Under the pieces are notes generated by a model, which worked only from the letters and a program-made list of their open reading frames with translations, ran no database searches and was not told where the DNA came from. Positions 57,809 through 64,000 of a DNA stretch of 64,000 nucleotides are shown here, one piece after another. A program made the translations under genes and the position numbers. The DNA is from Aestuariibacter sp. GS-14 (lineage in GTDB: Bacteria; Pseudomonadota; Gammaproteobacteria; Enterobacterales; Alteromonadaceae), in the NCBI RefSeq assembly GCF_006494365.1, contig NZ_VHIP01000006.1, positions 1 through 64,000 of the forward strand. The letters are read 5' to 3'. How positions within the stretch are numbered: position 1 is the stretch's first letter; each line of letters starts with the position of its first letter.

Positions 57809-58513
57809 TTATTCCACGCGGGTAATAATTAATCGGGCTACCGGATTATCAAACCGGTGTTCAGCCATTAACACTGATTCAGGCAAGCCATCCTGAGAGG
57901 ACACAACCCCGGGGTGATAACTCACGGTGTCAGCATCATCACGTTCAGCATTAAATCCTTCACCACCATCCGCCGGGCCCGGAATAGTGCCAGCTACTTC
58001 ATCATTTGCTTCTGTGCCCGCATCGTAGACTGGTAACATCATTGTGATTGAATCATGTACCGCTAACTCAGCGAGCGATTTGTTTGTTATGCCGGTAAAG
58101 GCATCGTTGGTATTCACCAGCATGGTGACTACTGTAAGGTAAGCAACATCATCTTCGTCGATAGTAAATTCAAAGCCTTCTGAATATCCCGGAGGTAATG
58201 GTGCAAGGCCTGTTTCAGCCATAGTTACACCGTCCAGAATCATCAATTCGCTGTTGTCACCGCCCTCTGCCAGTATTTCCAATGGTACAGATGCTGATTC
58301 ACCCACTTCCCATAATCGCTGGTCATTGTGAATTAATGCGGTAACAGGTGAAAATGGCTGGGATTCTGTCACATTCAGCAATCCCAGATAGTAGGTTCGC
58401 GTAACCGGTTCCGGCTCAGGCGTATTGCGCTTATTGTCGTTGTGATCACAAGCGGCAAGTAACACCGAACCTATGCCCAGTAGCACCACATTTCGTAACG
58501 TTGAAAGCTTCAT
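57809..58513 (-). CDS. Spondin-domain lipoprotein
   Basis: The 234-residue protein has a lipoprotein signal (lipobox LLAAC, Cys at about residue 22), a short charged linker (DHNDNKRNTPEPEPV), then a spondin_N-type domain (about 38-230) with YYLGLLNVTESQPFSPVTALIH, LAEGGDNSEL, MLVNTNDAFTG and YDAGTEANDEV. Spondin_N domains occur in secreted proteins across bacteria and animals; no activity is known for bacterial ones that I can name. It should be anchored in the outer or inner membrane. It is 9 bases downstream of its paralogue, so the two are surely co-transcribed. Confidence 0.85.
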   Translation of the reverse strand: MKLSTLRNVVLLGIGSVLLAACDHNDNKRNTPEPEPVTRTYYLGLLNVTESQPFSPVTALIHNDQRLWEVGESASVPLEILAEGGDNSELMILDGVTMAETGLAPLPPGYSEGFEFTIDEDDVAYLTVVTMLVNTNDAFTGITNKSLAELAVHDSITMMLPVYDAGTEANDEVAGTIPGPADGGEGFNAERDDADTVSYHPGVVSSQDGLPESVLMAEHRFDNPVARLIITRVE

Positions 58514-58522
58514 GACGCCCCC

Positions 58523-59236
58523 TTATTCCGTAACGGTAATAGTGACTTTAGCCACCGGATTTAGCCAGCGCTGAACGGTGTTTTGAATATCACTCTGGCC
58601 CGCCATCATATCAGCGTCACCTAAGTTACCAGGATGAACGTGAACCATTGCATTATTGATGGTTGAAGTAACACCACTGCCGCCGGTACCAATCATATCT
58701 TCTAACGGTGGAGGAACAGGCATACCCGGCGTACCTGGTGAGCCGCCACCCCTAATTTCATCGTTCGCTTCTGTACCAGCGTCATAGGCATTCAGATAAA
58801 CCGTATAAGTGCCTGCTTCCTTTGGAATTTCCCAGGTATCTAAACCAATAAATCCATCGTTAGTTGGCAACATCATTGCCACGATAGAAAGATATTCATT
58901 TGACTCCGACGTGGAGAATGTTGCGCTGGTTGACATAGTAGGCGCTAACAGTCCTGCAGCTGGATTACTGATGATGTTTGCGTTGTATGCCATTGCAGCG
59001 GTTTCCAAACCAGAAATATCACCACCTTCTGCCATCGACTGAAGCTCTGTAGTTGCGGGATCACCTACTCTGAAAAGCTGTTGATCAAAAGGATGAGCAG
59101 CAACCAGAATAGGCGTAAAGTAAATCCCACGAGTGAGGTTTTGAATCTCTAATTCCACATCTACAGCATGGGCCTGAACAGCCGCACCGGCCAGGCCAGC
59201 AGCGAGCATTAAACGAAATAGGTTTGAACGTTTCAT
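58523..59236 (-). CDS. Secreted spondin-domain protein
   Basis: The 237-residue protein has a signal peptide (to about residue 24, GAAVQAHAV) and a spondin_N domain clearly similar to its downstream neighbour: ILVAAHPFDQQLFRVG, MAEGGDISGLE, MLPTNDGFIGLD and YDAGTEANDE. It differs by a Gly/Pro-rich insert (GGGSPGTPGMPVPPP) and lacks a lipobox, so it is soluble or secreted. A partnership with the lipoprotein paralogue is likely. It is the first gene of the group, which may include the regulator at 56968-57690. Confidence 0.85.
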   Translation of the reverse strand: MKRSNLFRLMLAAGLAGAAVQAHAVDVELEIQNLTRGIYFTPILVAAHPFDQQLFRVGDPATTELQSMAEGGDISGLETAAMAYNANIISNPAAGLLAPTMSTSATFSTSESNEYLSIVAMMLPTNDGFIGLDTWEIPKEAGTYTVYLNAYDAGTEANDEIRGGGSPGTPGMPVPPPLEDMIGTGGSGVTSTINNAMVHVHPGNLGDADMMAGQSDIQNTVQRWLNPVAKVTITVTE

Positions 59237-59373
59237 TGTATCTCCTTACAAGGGTCAAAAGCGGTCAGCTGACATTCACTGACGCGTGGTAAGGAAATAA
59301 TGCGTGATAGGTTTCGCGAAATTATCACAGAAACTTCACTATTTTATATCTGCGCAGGTTTTGATCACACGGC

Positions 59374-59398
59374 AAAAAAAATCCGGCGAATGCCGGAT
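59374..59398 (-). terminator. Intrinsic terminator of sspB
   Basis: On the minus strand ATCCGGC/GCCGGAT arms with a 4-base loop are followed by a run of seven or more T. It lies just after the sspB stop. Confidence 0.92.
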
Positions 59399-59410
59399 AT
59401 TTAGGATGTG

Positions 59411-59845
59411 TTACTTAACCACTTTCAGGTTTGGTTTGCCTGTTGGCTTTGGCGGAACCTGGGGTGGCACTTCCGCGTCGGTTTTAACTTCGCTGATTGA
59501 TGAAGCACTGTCTGTTGACTCCTCAACAGGCTCAGCAGCAAACACAGTTCCCGCGCCGTTTTCTCTGGCGTATATCGCCAGAACAGCATGGCAAGGCATG
59601 CTTATACGACGAGGCTGACCTCCAAATCTGGCCTGAAATGACAATCCATCAGTATCCAGATAAAAATTCACGCAGGCAGACGGTGAGATATTAAGTACTA
59701 TCTGACCGTCTTTCACAAACTCCAGAGGCACTTCCACTAATTCGTTGGTGGCGTCTACCACTATATATGGCGTGAGATTGTTATCAACAATCCAGTCGAA
59801 AAACGCACGCAATAAATAGGGTTGGTTTGACGTCATTTGGGTCAT
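59411..59845 (-). CDS. sspB: ClpXP specificity-enhancing factor SspB
   Basis: The 144-residue protein has the SspB fold (about 1-108: YLLRAFFDWIVDNNLTPYIVVD, FVKDGQIVLNIS and FQARFGGQPRRISMPCHAVLAIYARENG) and a flexible linker ending in the ClpX-binding peptide GKPNLKVVK. It brings ssrA-tagged proteins and RseA fragments to ClpXP; the latter links it to the DegS pathway in this window. It overlaps sspA by 4 bases. Confidence 0.96.
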   Translation of the reverse strand: MTQMTSNQPYLLRAFFDWIVDNNLTPYIVVDATNELVEVPLEFVKDGQIVLNISPSACVNFYLDTDGLSFQARFGGQPRRISMPCHAVLAIYARENGAGTVFAAEPVEESTDSASSISEVKTDAEVPPQVPPKPTGKPNLKVVK

Positions 59846-60474
59846 AGCGGATTGTGGATTTCGCGTTCTTGATCGGTCAGCGATGCTTTAAACGAGCTAC
59901 GGGCAAAAATGCGATTCATATAAGAATGAATGTCTTTGCTGCCATTGCCTGATAGCTCAATGCCCAATGCAGGCAAACGCCATAACAACGGAGCAAGATA
60001 GCAATCAACCAGGCTGAATTCTTCACTCATGAAATAAGGCATTTCAGAGAAAACAGGCGCCAGACTCAACAGCGCTTCACGCAGTTCATTTCGCGCCGTA
60101 TCTACGTCGCCTTCACCACGGAAAATTTGTGCTGCCAGGCTGTACCAGTCTTGTTCTATGCGGTGCATCATCAGGCGGCTTTGACCACGAGATACAGGAT
60201 AAACCGGCATTAATGGAGGATGCGGAAAACGCTCATCAAGGTATTCCATGATGATGTGCGATTTATAAAGCACCAATTCACGATCGACCAACGTTGGTAC
60301 CGTACCATACGGGTTAAGTTCAAGTAGATCCTCAGGCAGCTTGCTGGGGTCAGTGTAGCAGATTTCTACGCCCACACCTTTTTCCGCCAATACGATGCGA
60401 ACCTGGTGACTGTAGATATCAATTGTGTCTGAGAACAACGTCATGATTGAACGTTTATTCGCGGCTACGGCCAT
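59842..60474 (-). CDS. sspA: Stringent starvation protein A
   Basis: The 210-residue protein has a glutathione-transferase fold without catalytic residues: MAVAANKRS start and IYSHQVRIVLAEKGV, then PTLVDRELVLYKSHIIMEYLDERFPHP, and a helical C-terminal domain. The start aligns with E. coli SspA. It binds RNA polymerase and alters gene expression in starvation and acid stress. It precedes sspB with a 4-base overlap and follows petC by 112 bases and a terminator. Confidence 0.96.
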   Translation of the reverse strand: MAVAANKRSIMTLFSDTIDIYSHQVRIVLAEKGVGVEICYTDPSKLPEDLLELNPYGTVPTLVDRELVLYKSHIIMEYLDERFPHPPLMPVYPVSRGQSRLMMHRIEQDWYSLAAQIFRGEGDVDTARNELREALLSLAPVFSEMPYFMSEEFSLVDCYLAPLLWRLPALGIELSGNGSKDIHSYMNRIFARSSFKASLTDQEREIHNPL

Positions 60475-60533
60475 TCATTCTCCTCCGTCAGAGATACGTT
60501 TGAAACTGTTCACTTTAACACCCGATTAAAGTG

Positions 60534-60557
60534 AAAAAAGGGGGCGAGAAGCCCCCT
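60534..60557 (-). terminator. Intrinsic terminator of petABC
   Basis: On the minus strand GGGGGC/GCCCCC arms around a 5-base loop are followed by TTTTTT. It lies 30 bases after the petC stop. Confidence 0.92.
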
Positions 60558-60586
60558 GTCGGTCATTATACTATAAATCAGTTTAA

Positions 60587-61321
60587 TTAGTGCACATCTC
60601 GCCAGTATTCTTTTTTCAGCAAGTATACAAATACAAACAGTACTAAAATGAATACCAAAACCCATTTACCGATGGCTTCTGATTCTAAGCGGAAAGGCTC
60701 GCCGGTGTATTCCAGATAGTTAACTAAATCAAGCACTGCCTGGTCATATTCAGCGGTAGTCAGGCTGCCGTCGCCGTCGGTCTTAATACCCACGTGACGC
60801 ATCACTTTCTCGCCATCAACCAGCGCTTCTTCCTCAGTCATGCGCGGTGTACCTTGCAGAGGTTGCAGTACGTGAGGCATACCCACTTCCGGGAACACAG
60901 TGTTGTTTACACCGAAAGGACGCGACTCATCAACATAAAACGAACGAAGATAAGTGTAGATCCAGTCTCCACCACGAACACGGGCTACCAGTGTCAGATC
61001 AGGTGGCGCTGCACCAAACCACACAGCCGCAGATTCTGCAGGCATTGAACGTGTGATGTAATCAGAGATTTTTTTACCGGTAAACTGCAAGTTTTCCTGT
61101 GCCAGATCTTCCGGAATACCCAGGTCGTTAAAGGTACGCTGATAACGTTGGTACTGCTGAGAATGACAGCCCAGACAGTAGTTCATGAAAATCTTGGCAC
61201 CGCGTTGTAACGACGCTTTATCAGATAAATCATAGTTTGCTTTGTCCAGGTGAACGTCACCGCCAGAGGCCAACGCAATACCAGGCACTAAGAAAGCCAG
61301 AATACAAATTAGTTTTCTCAT
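60587..61321 (-). CDS. petC: Cytochrome c1 of the bc1 complex
   Basis: The 244-residue protein has a signal peptide (to about residue 18), the covalent heme motif CLGCH at 49-53, a GMPHVLQPL segment supplying the axial Met, and a C-terminal membrane anchor (about 222-240). It passes electrons from the Rieske protein to soluble cytochrome c. It overlaps petB by 4 bases. Confidence 0.96.
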   Translation of the reverse strand: MRKLICILAFLVPGIALASGGDVHLDKANYDLSDKASLQRGAKIFMNYCLGCHSQQYQRYQRTFNDLGIPEDLAQENLQFTGKKISDYITRSMPAESAAVWFGAAPPDLTLVARVRGGDWIYTYLRSFYVDESRPFGVNNTVFPEVGMPHVLQPLQGTPRMTEEEALVDGEKVMRHVGIKTDGDGSLTTAEYDQAVLDLVNYLEYTGEPFRLESEAIGKWVLVFILVLFVFVYLLKKEYWRDVH

Positions 61322-62583
61322 TTAGGGATCCTCGCTGGAACTGGTTTTGTGGTTTCATTTTTACTGTAAATAAACAGCAGAATGAAGAAACCGAAATACA
61401 TTACTGTCAGAATTTGTGAAGCAGTAATTTTCCAGTTTTCCTGCGGTGTACCACCCAGGTAACCCAAGAAGATAAATACAATGGCAAACACGATCAGGTT
61501 AGTTTTGTGCAAGCCACTGCGGTAGCGCCATGACTTCACAGTGCCGCGGTCAAACCAAGGCAACAGGAACAGGAAGATGATTGCGCCAAACATTGCAATT
61601 ACACCAAACAACTTGTCCGGAACCGCTTTCAGAATCGCGTAGAACGGCGTGAAGTACCAAACAGGGAAAATATGCGCAGGCGTTTTAATCGGGTTAGCAA
61701 TTTCAAAGTTTGGATGCTCCAGGAACTTGCCGCCCATTTCAGGAGCGAAGAACAAGATGTAAGTAAAGCCAGCCAGGAAGAAACAGAACGCAACCAGATC
61801 TTTCAGTACGATGTGCGGGAAGAATGGCAGAACGTCGTCAGCAATGTCGTATTTGCTGGTGTAGTATTCGTGAATTTCGAATTTAGTTTTTTCGTCTTCT
61901 GATAAGCTGCCTTTCTTATGCTTAATCGCCACGCCGTCAGGGTTGTTAGAACCCACTTCGTGAAGTGCAATGATGTGCAGGAATACCAGAATTACAATTA
62001 CCAGAGGCAGTGCAATAACGTGCAGTGCGAAGAAACGGTTCAGCGTAGCACCAGAGATAACGTAGTCACCCTGGATCCACTGAACCAGGTCAGGACCAAT
62101 TACAGGAATGGCACTAAACAGCGATACGATTACCTGTGCACCCCAGTAAGACATTTGCCCCCAAGGAAGTACGTAACCCATGAATGCTTCTGCCATCAGC
62201 GCAAGGTAAATTAGCATACCAAAGATCCACAGCAGTTCACGTGGCTTTTGGTAAGAACCGTAAATCATGCCGCGGAACATGTGCAGGTACACTACGATAA
62301 AGAACGCAGAAGCACCGGTGCTGTGCATGTAACGGATGATCCATCCGTAATCAATCTCACGCATGATGTATTCTACTGAAGCAAACGCACCTTCAGAAGT
62401 TGGGTTGAAGTTCATGGTTAGCCAGATACCGGTAACGATTTGGTTTACCAGTACAACAGTGGCTAAAAACCCAAACACATACCAGAAGTTCATGTTTTTG
62501 GGTGCTGGGTATTGGATGGCGTGCATGTTTGCCACGCGCATCATTGGGATACGAGCTTCGATCCAGGCTAAAAACGCTTGCAT
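61318..62583 (-). CDS. petB: Cytochrome b of the bc1 complex
   Basis: The 421-residue membrane protein has eight or nine helices with heme-binding His residues (RYMHSTGASAFFIVVYLHMFRG split between helices, and FALHVIALPLVIVILVFLHI) and the quinol-site PEWY-like motif as FPVWYFTPFY. It holds two hemes and both quinone sites. ATG 62583 lies one base after the petA stop; a start at 62628 would overlap petA by 44 bases and is unlikely. Confidence 0.96.
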   Translation of the reverse strand: MQAFLAWIEARIPMMRVANMHAIQYPAPKNMNFWYVFGFLATVVLVNQIVTGIWLTMNFNPTSEGAFASVEYIMREIDYGWIIRYMHSTGASAFFIVVYLHMFRGMIYGSYQKPRELLWIFGMLIYLALMAEAFMGYVLPWGQMSYWGAQVIVSLFSAIPVIGPDLVQWIQGDYVISGATLNRFFALHVIALPLVIVILVFLHIIALHEVGSNNPDGVAIKHKKGSLSEDEKTKFEIHEYYTSKYDIADDVLPFFPHIVLKDLVAFCFFLAGFTYILFFAPEMGGKFLEHPNFEIANPIKTPAHIFPVWYFTPFYAILKAVPDKLFGVIAMFGAIIFLFLLPWFDRGTVKSWRYRSGLHKTNLIVFAIVFIFLGYLGGTPQENWKITASQILTVMYFGFFILLFIYSKNETTKPVPARIPK

Positions 62584-62584
62584 G

Positions 62585-63217
62585 TTATACAACCTCCGCT
62601 TCTGAACCGATAATGACCGTGTGGTCATTCACGTACTGATAAGGGGGTACTACCAGGTTTAATGGAGCGGGTACGTTTTGAAATACGCGACCAGCCATAT
62701 CAAACTTAGAACCGTGACATGGGCAGAAGAAACCGTCTGGTACGCCTTCAACGTATTCTTCGAAAGCACCATCTTTCATATGCTGTGGAGAACATCCCAG
62801 GTGGGTACAGATACCAACCAGGATCAAATATTCTTCTTTAAGTGAACGATACTGATTCTTCGCAAAAGCAGGCTGCTGCTCATTTTCAGAATTAGGGTCA
62901 CGTAACTTATCTTCGTGTTTGCCAAGTTCAGCAAGAATCTCAGGGGTACGACGCACAATCCATACCGGTTTGCTTCGCCACATAACACGAATCAACTGAC
63001 CAGGTTCAATTGCACTGATATCCACTTCAACATCAGCACCGGCAGCTTTAGCTTTTGCACTTGGATTCCAAGACGCTATAAAAGGTACGGCTGCACCGGC
63101 TGCACCTACCCCACCAACAACACACGTTGCTACGGTCAGGAACCGACGACGCGGATTGTCTTGCGGCTTGTCATCACTCAGCGCAGACTCTTTTGCATCT
63201 ACAGACACATTGCTCAT
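62585..63217 (-). CDS. petA: Rieske iron-sulphur protein of the bc1 complex
   Basis: The 210-residue protein has a Tat-type anchor (PRRRFL followed by a helix at about 25-48) and the Rieske domain with both cluster motifs, CTHLGC and CPCHGSKF, giving two Cys and two His ligands. It moves electrons from quinol to cytochrome c1. The ATG at 63217 has GGAG 8 bases before it; the in-frame start at 63256 is less likely. First gene of petABC. Confidence 0.96.
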   Translation of the reverse strand: MSNVSVDAKESALSDDKPQDNPRRRFLTVATCVVGGVGAAGAAVPFIASWNPSAKAKAAGADVEVDISAIEPGQLIRVMWRSKPVWIVRRTPEILAELGKHEDKLRDPNSENEQQPAFAKNQYRSLKEEYLILVGICTHLGCSPQHMKDGAFEEYVEGVPDGFFCPCHGSKFDMAGRVFQNVPAPLNLVVPPYQYVNDHTVIIGSEAEVV

Positions 63218-63675
63218 CCACTTTTCTCCAGGTTTTGGATAATATGAAACTGACAATCACCTACCTAGGTCAGTGTTTATCGGTATTCATGGTACTTATC
63301 GTGTTACTCGCTCTTGGCACTTTTTACAGTTCGGCGATTTCACGAAAGAAAGTCAAATTTTTCGACCGAAAATGATAAAAGAAAACCCCCTCAAAACACA
63401 AGGAATTACTGGAATTAACTGGATAAATAGTTGTAAGGTTTGAGCCCCATCAAAGCTGATGAGCCGAAAGTCGTAAACCTGCATACTCGCCATCACATAT
63501 TATTTACATCGATTTATCATTTTCTGTAACACCTTGGCCATAATGTGTTTTACACATCACAGTGTAGGTTACTTCAAAAGATAACGACGGAATTTATTGC
63601 CCATTCACGGCATTTATTTTGTTCTGTAATTCGGGTGTTTTTGAGTAACACAGCGGGTTAACCGCACTCAGTTCA
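63218..63675. other. Intergenic region upstream of petABC
   Basis: 458 bases that must contain the petA promoter. At about 63435-63479 a possible structured element occurs: AGGTTT and AAACCT close a domain containing a CATCA/TGATG hairpin (about 63449-63462). A 43-codon plus-strand frame at 63244-63375 was considered and not accepted. No known RNA family was recognised. Confidence 0.45.
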
Positions 63676-64000
63676 TCAGGAAACGGAAAACTGCTTGTTG
63701 AGATAAGCAATGATCTCACCTGATTCATACATCCACTGCTCATCGCCATTAGGATGACGAATGTGCAAACAAGGTACCTGAACTTTGCCACCGCCCTGGA
63801 GGAGCGTATCTCTGAAAGGAGAGCCTTGTACCGCACTGCGTTTTTCAACAGGCACATTCAGCTTGTAAATCGCTCTACGGGTTTTGATACAGAACGGACA
63901 AGCAAAGAAATGATACAGCGTAAGGTGTTTAGCCGCTTCATTTGCCTTCAGTTGTGCTTCGGGAGTCCGTTTAACGCGGCTCCAGCGCGTTAACACATCT
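63676..64000 (-). CDS. Glutaredoxin-like (GST N-domain) protein, 5' part cut
   Basis: At least 106 residues of a thioredoxin-fold protein: LTLYHFFACPFCIKTRRAIYKL with the CPFC redox motif, then VQGSPFRDTLLQGGGKVQVPCLHI with the cis-Pro, and WMYESGEIIAYLN. Relatives that I know have an N-terminal membrane-proximal stretch of about 30 further residues, and the frame is still open at the window's right edge, so the start is probably outside. The predicted role is glutathione-dependent thiol chemistry. Confidence 0.82.
   Translation of the reverse strand, partial: DVLTRWSRVKRTPEAQLKANEAAKHLTLYHFFACPFCIKTRRAIYKLNVPVEKRSAVQGSPFRDTLLQGGGKVQVPCLHIRHPNGDEQWMYESGEIIAYLNKQFSVS

Noticed and set aside
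63244-63375. A 43-codon plus-strand frame with a hydrophobic middle (MKLTITYLGQCLSVFMVLIV)
   Set aside because: It lies on the opposite strand in the space that should hold the petA promoter, with only a weak AGG far upstream. It may be real but cannot be supported.
63438-63470. Hammerhead ribozyme-like CTGATGAG...GAAA
   Set aside because: Stem II would have only about three pairs with a mismatch, and the GAAAC element is interrupted (GTAAAC); no cleavage-site stem I was found.

Overview
The window reads as a chromosomal segment of a marine-type gammaproteobacterium of the order Alteromonadales, most likely family Alteromonadaceae; the genus cannot be fixed from the sequence alone. The evidence is the gene order (zapE / zapG-degQ-degS; mlaFEDCB-ibaG-murA; yrbG-kdsDC-lptCAB-rpoN-hpf-ptsN-rapZ-ptsO; petABC-sspAB), the TonB-dependent receptors, and proteins whose closest recognisable relatives are gammaproteobacterial. 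No tRNA, rRNA, insertion sequence, phage gene or CRISPR array was seen.

Layout. 1-600: nested tandem array of palindromic repeats; related copies recur near 30.4-30.6 kb and 36.0 kb, always at gene 3' ends. 0.6-7.2 kb (minus): a diguanylate cyclase, then the central-carbon operon tkt-epd-pgk followed by a class I (not class II) fructose-bisphosphate aldolase. 7.4-8.7 kb: metK behind a four-box MetJ operator. 8.7-11.4 kb: CYTH phosphohydrolase-like protein, small outer-membrane-type protein, Asp/Glu racemase, DEDDh exonuclease. 11.8-15.8 kb: a periplasmic amino-acid-type binding protein translationally coupled to a hybrid histidine kinase carrying a LOV (blue-light) domain. 15.9-22.2 kb: VUT-family transporter, chemoreceptor, TonB receptor, HD-GYP protein. 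22.2-22.6 kb: rnpB on the minus strand. 22.9-28.6 kb: a cell-surface signalling cluster (DUF6445 protein, STN-type TonB receptor, ECF sigma factor, FecR anti-sigma factor). 28.6-31.4 kb: pirin with divergent LysR regulator, YebC/YeeN protein.

31.4-49.1 kb is a conserved cell-envelope core: zapE divergent from zapG-degQ-degS; murA-ibaG-mlaBCDEF on the minus strand (outer-membrane lipid asymmetry and peptidoglycan precursor synthesis); and on the plus strand the Kdo and LPS-export genes leading into rpoN and the nitrogen-PTS genes. 49.4-59.2 kb is more variable: a Tat-exported lipoprotein aminotransferase, a 58-residue membrane protein, a YiaA-like/DUF2145/secreted-protein group next to an HTH regulator, a large soluble tandem-Cache protein, mgtE, and a pair of spondin-domain secreted proteins with an OmpR-type regulator lacking its phosphoacceptor. 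59.4-64 kb returns to core functions: sspBA, the cytochrome bc1 genes petCBA, and a glutaredoxin-like gene cut by the window end.

Most notable: the LOV kinase with its own binding protein, the exported PLP-dependent aminotransferase, the tandem-Cache protein with a remnant chemoreceptor hairpin, the spondin/pseudo-receiver group, and the palindromic repeat family. All functional assignments rest on reading motifs and gene order; no database search was possible.
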